Source: Adhaeribacter terrigena
Lineage (GTDB): Bacteria > Bacteroidota > Bacteroidia > Cytophagales > Hymenobacteraceae
Reading direction: 5' to 3'
DNA length: 64,000 nt
NCBI RefSeq assembly: GCF_016623615.1
Contig: NZ_JAEHFX010000010.1
Location: forward strand, 1-64,000
A program made the position numbers and the translations under genes. The notes beneath the pieces are model-generated. The model was not told the DNA's origin. It did not search any database and was given only the letters and a program-made list of their open reading frames with translations. How positions within the stretch are numbered: the stretch's first letter is position 1; every line of letters starts with the position of its first letter. Shown here one piece after another: positions 25,692 to 33,601 of this stretch.

Positions 25692-26774
25692 TTACTGTAC
25701 CACTACAGTTTTGTAAATGGTAGTTTTGAATTCGTTCGCACCTACAAATTTCACAAAGTACATGCCTGGCTTTAAAGAAGAAACATCCACTTTAATTTCG
25801 GCAGAAGCCGCGTTTGCCGGAATTACTTTAATGTTCTGACCAACACCGTTCAGAATGGTGATTTCTGAAACTTTAGTATTCTTAATGCTGATGTTCAGGT
25901 TTTTGTTGGTAGCCGGGTTCGGATAAATGCTGATCGCGCGGTCGAAATCTTCCAGTACGCCGGTTGGGCTGTAAGCACCTAAACGACCGGTATATGTGTG
26001 GCTGGCAAGGTTAGAATAATCCTGTGCAAAATAATCTGCTGGCGTAGTTCCAGAATTCCAGGCTGAATAAACTTCCCACTCATCGCCGATCTGGTAAGTA
26101 GCAGCTGTGGTAGAAGTTACACCAGTTTCAATATTTGATTTTCTGCTCAATGACATATTGCGGGTCGACACAGTTACTGGATAAGCCGGTGGGTTGGAAA
26201 ACCAAGCAGTACCAGTTGGTGCAGTTGCTGTTGGATTTGGCATATCACCAATTACACCAACAATATCAACAATTATAGGGGTACCCTGACCTGCAGTAGC
26301 ACCGGTCCAGCGGCGCAAAACCATCGCATCGTTACCATCAAAAGTAACAGGACCACCTTCTTTAATGACCGAAGGATCAGAAGCGGTATAATCTGCTGAA
26401 CGTTGGTCCCAATTATTAGTGATATCCAGTATGGTTGCTTTAAAGGAACCAACTACAAATACATCACTGGAAGGTAATTGATAATTGCTAACTGCGGAAG
26501 GCTGATTCTTTACAAGTCTTTCTTCCTGAAAAGGAGTAGTGCCACCATTTGAATAGCGGGCAATTGAATAGCGCTCTACTGGTACCGCTGAAGTAGTTGG
26601 GTTAAAGATCTGCATGGCTCTTTCACTACCTTGTGAAGCAGTGGTTCCGCCCGGAGGAATACTTCCATTTGGGTGAGCACCTTCGTTATAAGCTGAGAAG
26701 AATAATTCATGCCCTTGGGCAAAAGCGCCGGTTGCCATAAATAACGCACCAGCTAATACGTAAAGTTTTTTCAT
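25692..26774 (-). CDS. lamin-tail-like secreted protein with T9SS type A sorting domain
   Basis: 360 residues. The signal peptide (1-19, ending AFA) is followed by a domain resembling the lamin tail domain: HELFFSAYNEGA, ERAMQIFNPTTSAV, SIARYSNGG, DVFVVGS, FDGNDAMVLRRW (about 22-170). In this family such beta-sandwich domains are found in surface proteins and nucleases, but no nuclease domain is present here. The C-terminus (about 283-360) is a type A sorting domain (ISIYPNPATNKNLNIS, GMYFVKFVG, ending TTIYKTVVVQ). It is exported by the T9SS; function unknown. Confidence 0.8.
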   Translation of the reverse strand: MKKLYVLAGALFMATGAFAQGHELFFSAYNEGAHPNGSIPPGGTTASQGSERAMQIFNPTTSAVPVERYSIARYSNGGTTPFQEERLVKNQPSAVSNYQLPSSDVFVVGSFKATILDITNNWDQRSADYTASDPSVIKEGGPVTFDGNDAMVLRRWTGATAGQGTPIIVDIVGVIGDMPNPTATAPTGTAWFSNPPAYPVTVSTRNMSLSRKSNIETGVTSTTAATYQIGDEWEVYSAWNSGTTPADYFAQDYSNLASHTYTGRLGAYSPTGVLEDFDRAISIYPNPATNKNLNISIKNTKVSEITILNGVGQNIKVIPANAASAEIKVDVSSLKPGMYFVKFVGANEFKTTIYKTVVVQ

Positions 26775-26797
26775 AAGAAATAGTCCTTTTAATGATA

Positions 26798-26805
26798 CAA
26801 AGTTA
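26798..26805 (-). promoter_or_regulatory. -7 promoter box of the lamin-tail gene
   Basis: On the minus strand TAACTTTG matches TAnnTTTG and lies 24 bases before the ATG at 26774. No TTG is seen at the right distance upstream. A degenerate 29-base element (26894-26922, AAAACGCTAGCTCTTCC) lies further upstream. Confidence 0.4.
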
Positions 26806-26954
26806 CAGAGACTATTACTTTATTCCTATCCGGAAAGTTATTTTTATGTAAACATGCATAATAAATTGGCCAATAGCTTTTTAAGCTAACTATAAAACGC
26901 TAGCTCTTCCAACTTAAAATCTGTTCATTAACCAATTTTTCTGGGCACCCGCTC

Positions 26955-26985
26955 TTGCTAACGAACGTTAGGTTGTTTATATTTG
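26955..26985 (+). promoter_or_regulatory. promoter of the TetR gene and probably of the paa operon
   Basis: TTG at 26955-26957, a 20-base spacer, then TATATTTG at 26978-26985, a full match to the Bacteroidota promoter form. Transcription should start near 26991, only about six bases before the ATG at 26997, so the message is nearly leaderless. Confidence 0.7.
26958..26971. promoter_or_regulatory. PaaR-type operator
   Basis: CTAACGAACGTTAG is an inverted repeat of CTAACG with a two-base centre. It fits CNAACGNNCGTTNG, which I recall as the site reported for the TetR-family PaaR of Thermus thermophilus. It lies wholly in the spacer between -33 and -7, so binding would block the promoter. Confidence 0.7.
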
Positions 26986-26996
26986 TCTTTATAAAT

Positions 26997-27635
26997 ATGA
27001 GCACTACCACCCTTTCGCGCAAAGACCAGATCGAACAATCCGCCACGGCCCTTTTTAAAAGCCGCGGCTATGCTGCCACGTCCATGCGCGACCTGGCTAC
27101 CGAACTGGGCCTTGAAGCGGCCAGCTTATATTCGCATATTAAAAGCAAGGAAGAAATTCTGCAGCGCATCTGTTTTAGAATGGCCAACGAATTCTTTGAA
27201 GGACTGGAACAAGCCGAAAAAACGCTAGGGAATTCAAAGGAAAAACTCGAAGCTGCCATTAAAAGCCACTTAACGGTTTTAACTAAGCAGCCCGCCGCTT
27301 CCGCCGTTTTTCAGAACGAATGGAAACACTTAAGCGAACCTTTCCTTTCTGATTTCCTGAAACTGCGCAACGATTACGAAAACCATTTCCGCCAGATAAT
27401 TAAAGCAGGAAATGCCAGCGGCGAATTCACCATTTCAGATGAAAAAATGGCCACGTTAATGCTGCTTTCCAGCCTGAACTTTGTGCATACCTGGTACAAA
27501 CCCGAAGGCAACTTAACCCCGGAACAGATCAGCGAAACGTTATGCAACATGCTCTTAAACGGTATCGTTTCGGGGCAAAAAAGTCAGAAAACAATTCCGC
27601 AGGAAGACTTAAAACAAAGCATTCATCAAAACTAA
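26997..27635 (+). CDS. TetR/AcrR family regulator, probable PaaR-like repressor of the paa genes
   Basis: 212 residues from the ATG at 26997. The open frame reaches back to 26955, but that part is the promoter and operator. The N-terminal helix-turn-helix is clear (about 12-55: IEQSATALFKSRGYAATSMRDLATELG, then LYSHIKSKEEIL), and the C-terminal ligand domain ends in a helix-rich stretch. It is followed 49 bases downstream by paaA in the same direction. The operator inside its own promoter indicates autorepression, relieved most likely by phenylacetyl-CoA, as known for other Paa regulators; the effector here is inferred. Confidence 0.85.
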   Translation: MSTTTLSRKDQIEQSATALFKSRGYAATSMRDLATELGLEAASLYSHIKSKEEILQRICFRMANEFFEGLEQAEKTLGNSKEKLEAAIKSHLTVLTKQPAASAVFQNEWKHLSEPFLSDFLKLRNDYENHFRQIIKAGNASGEFTISDEKMATLMLLSSLNFVHTWYKPEGNLTPEQISETLCNMLLNGIVSGQKSQKTIPQEDLKQSIHQN

Positions 27636-27684
27636 AAGCATAATTATTAATTGTTATTTATTAATTCTTAATTAAAAAGAGACT

Positions 27685-28668
27685 ATGTACGGAGGAGGAA
27701 ATATTTTTGAAGCAACCAAGTTCGACGACCTGACGACCGAAGATCCGGTAAAGCTGGCCGAATTTGAAGCCCGCATTGCCCGCGGCGAAAAGATCGAACC
27801 AAACGACTGGATGCCGGAATTATACCGCAAGCAGCTTATCCGGATGATCGAGCAGCACGCCCATTCCGAAATTATCGGTGCGTTGCCGGAAGGAACCTGG
27901 ATCACCCGTGCGCCGGGTTTCCGTCGTAAAATGGCGCAAATGGCCAAAGTACAGGACGAAGTTGGCCACGCACAGTTATTATATTCAGCTGCCGAAACCT
28001 TAGGCAAATCCCGCGAAGCCATGCTAACCGACCTGATCAACGGCAAATCGAAATATTCCAACGTATTCAACTACCCGGCTTTAACCTGGGCCGATTCCAA
28101 CACCATTTCCTGGCTAATCGATGCCGGCGCGATCGTAAACCAGATGGCAAACGCCAAAGGTTCTTACGGCCCTTACTGCCGCGCCTTAGACCGGATCTGC
28201 GCCGAAGAGGCTTTCCACTTAAAATATGGTCACGATGCGGTAGTACATTTAGCAACCGGCACGCCGAAACAACGCGAAATGATCCAGGCAGCTCTTAACC
28301 GCTGGTGGCCACCAATTATGACTTTCTTCGGACCTTCCGATAAAATGAGCACGCACACCGAAACACTGGTGCGCTGGAAAGTTAAAATGGCAACTAACGA
28401 CGAATGCCGCCAGCAGTTCCTGGATATGTACGTTCCTAAGATCTGGGAATTAGGCTTAACCGTTCCCGATCCGAAACTGCACAAAAACGCAGACGGCGTG
28501 TGGGAATATACCGAACCGGATTGGGTTGAATTCAAAGAAGTGATCAACGGCAACGGACCTTGCAACAAAGAGCGCTTGGCCGTTCGCCGTTCCGCCGAAG
28601 AAAACGGTGCCTGGGTTCGCAGAGCTTTACTTAGCCCGAAAGCGAAATACGTAAAACCACTTGCGTAA
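27685..28668 (+). CDS. paaA: phenylacetyl-CoA epoxidase subunit A (catalytic)
   Basis: 327 residues; catalytic di-iron subunit of the ring 1,2-phenylacetyl-CoA epoxidase, which opens aerobic phenylacetate breakdown by adding one oxygen to the CoA-activated ring. The ferritin-like helices show iron ligands in [11 protein letters not shown] (about 52-62), [13 protein letters not shown] (about 90-102), and the second pair in [15 protein letters not shown] (about 172-186). The start MYGGGN is typical of Bacteroidota PaaA. It heads the paaABCD run, 49 bases after the TetR gene; the spacer is AT-rich word repeat and holds no promoter that I can see. Confidence 0.95.
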   Translation: MYGGGNIFEATKFDDLTTEDPVKLAEFEARIARGEKIEPNDWMPELYRKQLIRMIEQHAHSEIIGALPEGTWITRAPGFRRKMAQMAKVQDEVGHAQLLYSAAETLGKSREAMLTDLINGKSKYSNVFNYPALTWADSNTISWLIDAGAIVNQMANAKGSYGPYCRALDRICAEEAFHLKYGHDAVVHLATGTPKQREMIQAALNRWWPPIMTFFGPSDKMSTHTETLVRWKVKMATNDECRQQFLDMYVPKIWELGLTVPDPKLHKNADGVWEYTEPDWVEFKEVINGNGPCNKERLAVRRSAEENGAWVRRALLSPKAKYVKPLA

Positions 28669-28786
28669 TTAATTACGAATTAGGAATTAATAATTAAGAA
28701 TAGAATTAAAGATTAAGAATTAAGATTTGAAGTTCCCAAAGAGCCTCATTCTTAATTCTTAATTTTTAATTCCTAATTAAAAAAGA
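28669..28786. repeat. AT-rich word-repeat spacer with inverted ends (paaA-paaB)
   Basis: Built from AATTAAGAATTAA-type words. AATTAGGAATTAA at 28678-28690 is the reverse complement of 28766-28778, giving a hairpin that ends eight bases before the paaB ATG. Similar words fill 27640-27680 before paaA. Confidence 0.6.
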
Positions 28787-29422
28787 ATGAGTTTACAATC
28801 TTTAGACCCGCGCGTAAACCGGTTGCATTTACCTGAAAACCCGTCGGAACCCGTTGCTAAAACCGAGCTCGATCAGCTTGAAACCTACGAAGTTTTTCAC
28901 CAGAAAAAAGAGAACGCGGCTTATACGTACGTTGGTCCGGTTCACGCTCCAAACGAAGAAGTAGCCTTCCTCTTCGGGAAAGAACAATATAGCCGTCGTT
29001 TTGCCTGCACCGGTATGTGGGTTGCCGAAACGCGCCACGTAATGGTTACACCTTATACCGACGAAGCGGTTTCGGTTTATGATGTGATCCGGATTAACCA
29101 GGAAAACGCTATGGAAAACGGCGAAAAAACTGCTGAAGCTTACGAGATTTTCCACCTGAAAAAGCGCGGTAAAGCACACGCACACGTTGGAACCGTTACT
29201 GCAACTTCTTACGAAGGCGCGCTAGCTGAAGCGAAAAAACAGTTTGGTGAAATGAAGCCGGTAGTGAACGTTTGGGTTATTAAAGCTGCTGACGTTTTCC
29301 GTTCTGAAGCCGATGATAAAGACATCTGGAACACCACCAAAGACAAAATGTACCGCGAAGCCACGGCTTACCGCGTAATGGATAAGATCACGAAATTTAA
29401 AGAAGAACAAGCTGCCAAATGA
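28787..29422 (+). CDS. paaB: phenylacetyl-CoA epoxidase subunit B, tandem-duplicated form
   Basis: 211 residues, about twice the length of the classic PaaB (about 95 residues). Two PaaB-like repeats are visible: ETYEVFHQKKENAAYTYVG...MWVAETRHV (about 32-86) and EAYEIFHLKKRGKAHAHVG...VWVIKAADV (about 118-172), joined by an NQENAMENGEKTA linker. PaaB bridges the A-C heterodimers into the larger epoxidase complex, so a fused pair may replace a homodimer contact. The stop overlaps the paaC start by four bases (ATGA), so they are translationally coupled. The linker DNA matches the 29-base element. Confidence 0.9.
   Translation: MSLQSLDPRVNRLHLPENPSEPVAKTELDQLETYEVFHQKKENAAYTYVGPVHAPNEEVAFLFGKEQYSRRFACTGMWVAETRHVMVTPYTDEAVSVYDVIRINQENAMENGEKTAEAYEIFHLKKRGKAHAHVGTVTATSYEGALAEAKKQFGEMKPVVNVWVIKAADVFRSEADDKDIWNTTKDKMYREATAYRVMDKITKFKEEQAAK
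29103..29131 (+). repeat. 29-base element inside the paaB linker
   Basis: AAAACGCTATGGAAAACG, five bases, AAAAAACT: the fixed ends and spacing of the family, though the middle TTT is absent. It encodes the linker between the two PaaB repeats. Confidence 0.45.
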
Positions 29423-30174
29423 ATACCGAAGCCTTAAAAGACCTCCTTTATAAGATCGCCGACGACCAGTTAATTCTTGGTCACCGCAACTCCGAATGGA
29501 CCGGTTTCGGCCCGATCCTGGAAGAAGACATCGCTTTTTCTTCCATGGCGCAGGATAAACTTGGCCACAGCCTGGCATTCTACAGCTTACTCCACGAACT
29601 CGGCGAATCTGATCCGGATACCATCGCTTTCACCCGCAACGCAAACCAGTTCCACAATTCGCAACTGGTAGAATTACCAATAGGTGAATACGATTTCAGT
29701 CTGATTCGTCATTTCTTATTTGATAATGCCGAGATCCTGCGTTTCGATATGCTGACCCGCTCAAGCTATACTCCTATTACCACGGTAGCTACCAAACTGA
29801 AAGGTGAAGTAAAATACCACGTATTGCACGCCAACACCATGATCAAACAACTTGGTTCTTCAACCGAAGAAGCGATCGGGCGTTTACAGAATTCCCTGAA
29901 CGAAGCCTTGCCTTATGCATTGGGAATTTTCGAACCTTCCAAGTATGAAGCTGAACTGATTGCCGACGGCATTTACGAAGGCGAAGAAAAACTAAAAGCT
30001 GCCTGGCTGGAGAACATCAAAAAAGTGCTTTCCCAAACCCAGCTGGAACTTCCTGATTTAACTACCATTACGCCAAAAAACGGTGGCCGCTATGGCGAAC
30101 ATACCGAGCATTTACAGCCACTTTTAGACGAAATGGCTGAAGTGTTCAAGATCGACCCAACGGCTGAATGGTAA
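29419..30174 (+). CDS. paaC: phenylacetyl-CoA epoxidase subunit C (structural)
   Basis: 251 residues; the structural ferritin-like partner of PaaA, related to it but without a working iron site. Family stretches are ADDQLILGHRNSEWTGFGPILEEDIAFSSMAQDKLGHSLAFY (about 13-54, a PaaC hallmark) and the helix EVKYHVLHANTMIKQLG (about 133-150), with the GGRYGEHTEHLQPLLDEM close. The start overlaps paaB by four bases. A spacer of 187 bases packed with inverted repeats separates it from paaD. Confidence 0.93.
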   Translation: MNTEALKDLLYKIADDQLILGHRNSEWTGFGPILEEDIAFSSMAQDKLGHSLAFYSLLHELGESDPDTIAFTRNANQFHNSQLVELPIGEYDFSLIRHFLFDNAEILRFDMLTRSSYTPITTVATKLKGEVKYHVLHANTMIKQLGSSTEEAIGRLQNSLNEALPYALGIFEPSKYEAELIADGIYEGEEKLKAAWLENIKKVLSQTQLELPDLTTITPKNGGRYGEHTEHLQPLLDEMAEVFKIDPTAEW

Positions 30175-30180
30175 ACTAGA

Positions 30181-30344
30181 TTGTTCGATATTCGACCGTT
30201 CGATTATTCGAAAATCTTAATTTCTGCTTTTTTGTTTTTTGCTGGCGCGAGCTTGTAGCTCCTGTCTTTTACCAATAAACAATTTAAGTACGAGCTACAA
30301 GCTCGCACTAGCAAATGGAAATCGAACAATCGAATATCGAACAA
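30181..30344. repeat. nested inverted-repeat element inside the paa operon
   Basis: Outer arms (30181-30203 TTGTTCGATATTCGACC... and 30322-30344) match with two mismatches in 23. Inner arms GCGAGCTTGTAGCTC (30247-30261) and GAGCTACAAGCTCGC (30292-30306) match perfectly. A relative of the inner arm is at 52908-52926. The element looks like a small non-coding insertion between paaC and paaD. Confidence 0.65.
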
Positions 30345-30361
30345 TCCAAAAATCGAAACCA

Positions 30362-30847
30362 ATGTTGACCAAAGAACAAATTCTGACCTGGCTGGAAGAA
30401 GTGAAAGACCCGGAAATTCCGGTGCTGTCGCTGATCGATCTGGGTGTAATCACGGATGTAACGGTATCGGAAAACGATGAAAAAGTGACGGTAGAAATGA
30501 CGCCAACTTTTTCGGGTTGCCCGGCTATGGATTATATGAAGCGCAACGTGGAAGAAGTTCTGGCTAAAAACGGCGTGCAGAATTTTGAGGTACGGATGAG
30601 TTTCGACAAGCCCTGGGATAGCAATAAGATTTCCGAAAAAGGTAAGATTGCGCTGAAGAACTTTGGATTAGCGCCGCCGCCGGAATACAACTTAATTTTG
30701 GATCTGGATATTCTGGAGCACGTAAATTGTCCGTATTGCAATTCCGATAATACCGATCTGAAAACGCCTTTCGGACCAACACTTTGTCGCTCGATGCACT
30801 ACTGCAACAATTGCCGGCAAATGTTCGAGCAGTTCAAACCCCTGTAA
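30362..30847 (+). CDS. paaD: phenylacetate degradation protein PaaD (Fe-S maturation-like)
   Basis: 161 residues from the ATG at 30362. The frame runs back to 30239, but that part is encoded by the inverted-repeat spacer. The N-terminal MIP18/DUF59 domain (about 1-95, VKDPEIPVLSLIDLGVITDV and TFSGCPAMDYM) is followed by a zinc-ribbon-like C-terminus with five cysteines (CPYC at about 124-127, then C, CNNC). PaaD is needed for epoxidase activity, probably to mature the Fe-S cluster of PaaE. It is the last gene before the terminator at 30895; paaE is not in this run. Confidence 0.92.
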   Translation: MLTKEQILTWLEEVKDPEIPVLSLIDLGVITDVTVSENDEKVTVEMTPTFSGCPAMDYMKRNVEEVLAKNGVQNFEVRMSFDKPWDSNKISEKGKIALKNFGLAPPPEYNLILDLDILEHVNCPYCNSDNTDLKTPFGPTLCRSMHYCNNCRQMFEQFKPL

Positions 30848-30894
30848 AATAACTCCCCTCCTTTGCAAAGAGAGGTTGATTGAAAAAACAAAAC

Positions 30895-30932
30895 AAAAGC
30901 GCTTCGATTTTATTAAATTGAAGCGCTTTTTC
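30895..30932 (+). terminator. terminator of the paaABCD operon
   Basis: AAAAGCGCTTC pairs with GAAGCGCTTTT around an AT-rich loop, ending in T's, 48 bases after paaD. Confidence 0.8.
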
Positions 30933-30961
30933 GTTTCTACCTTTAAACCGAAATTTGTTCC

Positions 30962-31585
30962 ATGAAAAGAATACCTTTTATACTTTTTGCGGCCTTTTGC
31001 CTAGCATTTTACAGCTGCAAAACCGACAAAACCAAAACCACCAAAACCACCACGGACCGCGTAATTGCCAAGAAAACCGATACCCAGGTAAAAGCAGACC
31101 TGGACAACTTGTTGCAGGAAATGGATGCTACCTGGAATGAAATGATCGCCTCCGACGACCAAAAGATCGATAACTTGCAAACCCTTTTAGCCCGCGTGGG
31201 TCGCGATAAAAATTACGACAAAAGCCAACTGACCACACTTTTAGCGGAACGCGAAAACCTGAAAACGAAACGCTACGACCGGCAACAAATTAAAGATGTA
31301 ACGGCCGTAGATGCTTACGATTCCGCTCAGATCAAACTTATGGATGCTACCTACCAACTCATTGAAGCCAACAACCTGGCGGCCCGCGATACCATAGCCG
31401 GACAACTCGCGAGCAAAATTCAGGAAGATGATTCCCGCGTACCGATCCTGCGGGCGTATTACGATAAAGCAGCTAAAAATTTCAACCAATACCTGAAAGA
31501 TTACCAGCCGCAGATTCAGAAATTAGGCCCGCCTTACAGTGAAATGAAACCGGCGCCTTTGTTTGTAGAACAGCCCTTACTATAA
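30962..31585 (+). CDS. putative lipoprotein with coiled-coil character
   Basis: 207 residues, family not recognised. An N-terminal signal with lipobox ending at Cys19 (AFYSC) is followed by a Lys/Thr-rich linker and a mainly helical body (about 40-185, VKADLDNLLQEMDATWNEMIASDDQKIDNLQTLLARV and further amphipathic helices). The pattern suggests a periplasmic helical bundle on a lipid anchor. It has its own TACCTTTA box about 20 bases before the ATG and terminators on both sides, so it is a separate unit although it lies between paaD and paaE. Confidence 0.75.
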   Translation: MKRIPFILFAAFCLAFYSCKTDKTKTTKTTTDRVIAKKTDTQVKADLDNLLQEMDATWNEMIASDDQKIDNLQTLLARVGRDKNYDKSQLTTLLAERENLKTKRYDRQQIKDVTAVDAYDSAQIKLMDATYQLIEANNLAARDTIAGQLASKIQEDDSRVPILRAYYDKAAKNFNQYLKDYQPQIQKLGPPYSEMKPAPLFVEQPLL

Positions 31586-31588
31586 AAT

Positions 31589-31619
31589 AAAAGCCTGAAG
31601 AAATCTTCAGGCTTTTTTT
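31589..31619 (+). terminator. Rho-independent terminator
   Basis: AAAAGCCTGAAGA pairs with TCTTCAGGCTTTT across two bases, followed by more T's. Confidence 0.8.
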
Positions 31620-31640
31620 ATGCGAAAAATATAGCGTTTT
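31612..31640 (-). repeat. 29-base element at the pepF stop codon
   Basis: On the minus strand the pepF TAA leads into AAAACGCTATATTTTT, six bases, TAAAAAAA. The far end is shared with the terminator T run. Confidence 0.6.
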
Positions 31641-33369
31641 AAAGCTTGGCCATTTCTGCTTTCACAAAATCGGCCAAACTCTTAATGTAGTCAGTAGAAA
31701 AATCGAAACGGATACCGGCTGCTTCATAAATCTCGCTGATCGATTTGGTATACCCTAAGGCCAACGCATTTTTATAGCCTTGTAAACCGGCTTTCGGATC
31801 TTCTTTGAACTTCTTCCACACGGCCACGGCTCCTAATTGCGCCATGGCGTATTCTATGTAATAAAAAGGTACTTCGTAGAGGTGCAGCTGCTTTTGCCAG
31901 GCGTAGGTTTTGAACTGTTCCAGGCCAGACCAGCTTACTTCTTTCTGGTTGAATTCATCGAATAAGGCCACCCATTTTGCGTGGCGTTCCTCTAAAGTAT
32001 GCATCGGATTTTCGTAAACCCAGTGCTGGAATTTATCGATGGTGGCCACCCAGGGGAACGTTTCGAGTACGCCTTCCAGGTGCGTTTTAATGGCACGTTT
32101 GCGTTCGTCGGCATCCGGGAAGAAAATATCCCAGTAGTCCAGAGTTAGTAGTTCCATGCTCATGGAAGCCAATTCGGCTACTTCGGAAGGCGGATGTTTA
32201 AAAGCGCCCAAGGCAAGGTTTCTGGTCAGGAAAGAATGCACGGCGTGACCGCCTTCGTGTAGCATGGTTACAACGTCGCGGAGGGAAGAAGTAGCGTTCA
32301 TGAAAATGAAAGGCACGCCTACTTCATCTAAAGGATAGTTATAGCCGCCGGGTGCTTTGCCTTTACGGCTTTCCAGATCCAGGTGGCCCATATTTTTCAT
32401 CGTGATCAGGCAATCGCCTAAAAACGGATCGAGGCGATAGAAGCATTCAATACTTTTTTCGAGCAATTCGCTACCGTTTTTGAAAGGCGTAAGCGGCGGT
32501 TTATTGCTCGGGTCTACGTCCAGATCCCAGGGCCGCAGTTCGGCTAAACCCAGTTCCGTTTTGCGTTCGCGGTCAAATTCGCTTATGATAGGCGTAACCA
32601 CTTTGGCAATAGAATCCTGAAAGTCGAAAGTATCCTGCGGGGTGTAATCGAAACGACCTAAGGCTGCAAACATGTAATCGCGGAAGTTGGCAAAACCGGC
32701 ATTGGTGGCAACTTTATGGCGCAGCGTGATCAGTTCGGTATACAAATTATCGAGCTTTTCCCAATCCTGAGAGCGGCGTTCCTGAATGGTTTTCCAGGCG
32801 TTTTCGCGCACGGCGCGGTCCGGATTTTTAAGGCGGTCAGCAGCCCGTTGCAGGGTTATTTCTTCACCATCTAAAGTTACCGTCATTTGCCCGGAAATGG
32901 CCGCAAATTGCTGCTGTTTGGTGCTGATCTCGGTGTTGAGCGGAATGTTTTCTTCCCGGAAAATTTCCAGGGCTTTTTTAACCGATCGTAAATAAATGCG
33001 GTATTTTTCCTGGTCTAGTTCATTTAAATAAGGCGAGGCGATCAGCTTTTTATTCAGTTCATGGTCGTAAGGCGCCATTTTCGGATCGATCTCTTCTACA
33101 AAAAACTGGAAAGCCGCGGTAGCATCTTCGTTCGTAGTATCGCAGGTCATTTTAATGTAGCGCCAGCCCATATCTTCCTGCAGCACACTTTCCAGCTCGC
33201 TACGGTCCTGCAGCCATTTTTCAAGTTCAGAAGCAGAATTTACAGTGCGGTCGCGCAATTCAATAAAATAAGGTTCAATGGTTGCCCAGTCAGTTACGGT
33301 AAACGATTCAGGTAAATAAGTACGCGGGGTTTTCTTGATTTCCGGTACAGTTCTTTCGAGGGTATTCAT
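31639..33369 (-). CDS. pepF: M3 family oligoendopeptidase (PepF-like)
   Basis: 576 residues; a cytoplasmic zinc metallopeptidase cutting short peptides. The zinc motif HEGGHAVHSF (HExxH) lies near residue 370, and the third ligand is in the ELASMSMELLTLDYW helix about 25 residues on. The N-terminal oligopeptidase F domain is helical (about 60-200), and FYYIEYAMAQLGAVAVW near residue 500 is a family stretch. The length is usual for PepF. It lies between a lipoprotein gene and paaE on the minus strand; a 230-base gap with the paaE terminator shows it is not co-transcribed with paaE. Confidence 0.92.
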   Translation of the reverse strand: MNTLERTVPEIKKTPRTYLPESFTVTDWATIEPYFIELRDRTVNSASELEKWLQDRSELESVLQEDMGWRYIKMTCDTTNEDATAAFQFFVEEIDPKMAPYDHELNKKLIASPYLNELDQEKYRIYLRSVKKALEIFREENIPLNTEISTKQQQFAAISGQMTVTLDGEEITLQRAADRLKNPDRAVRENAWKTIQERRSQDWEKLDNLYTELITLRHKVATNAGFANFRDYMFAALGRFDYTPQDTFDFQDSIAKVVTPIISEFDRERKTELGLAELRPWDLDVDPSNKPPLTPFKNGSELLEKSIECFYRLDPFLGDCLITMKNMGHLDLESRKGKAPGGYNYPLDEVGVPFIFMNATSSLRDVVTMLHEGGHAVHSFLTRNLALGAFKHPPSEVAELASMSMELLTLDYWDIFFPDADERKRAIKTHLEGVLETFPWVATIDKFQHWVYENPMHTLEERHAKWVALFDEFNQKEVSWSGLEQFKTYAWQKQLHLYEVPFYYIEYAMAQLGAVAVWKKFKEDPKAGLQGYKNALALGYTKSISEIYEAAGIRFDFSTDYIKSLADFVKAEMAKL

Positions 33370-33524
33370 AGATTTTATTATTCGGAGTTTGAAAAGTAGC
33401 AGTGGCGTTTACACGCAGAACACAACATTAGCGTTCCGGCTTAGCGGAGCTTTACGGGTTGTAATATAGGATTTTTATAACTATTGCTAAACAATTCCAT
33501 TAAAAAAAAGCGATATTAAAACCC

Positions 33525-33554
33525 AAAACGGTAGGCTTCAGGCAAAAAAAAAGT
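33525..33554 (+). repeat. 29-base dispersed element
   Basis: AAAACGGTAGGCTTCAGGC, then a run of A's ending AAAAGT. It overlaps the paaE terminator, whose T tract is this A run read on the other strand. Confidence 0.65.
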
Positions 33555-33580
33555 GCCGGGTATTGCTACCCGGCACCAAA
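33542..33580 (-). terminator. terminator of paaE
   Basis: GTGCCGGGTA at 33553-33562 pairs with TACCCGGCAC at 33567-33576. On the minus strand it is followed by a run of nine T's. It starts about 22 bases after the paaE stop. Confidence 0.85.
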
Positions 33581-33601
33581 AATAAAATCAGCAATCCGTT
33601 A

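Noticed and set aside
28669-28786. CRISPR-like look of repeated AATTAAGAATTAA words
   Set aside because: Words are short, not regularly spaced and have no unique spacers; no cas genes are in the window.
30239-30361. N-terminal extension of PaaD
   Set aside because: The extension is translated repeat DNA; PaaD homology begins at the ATG at 30362.
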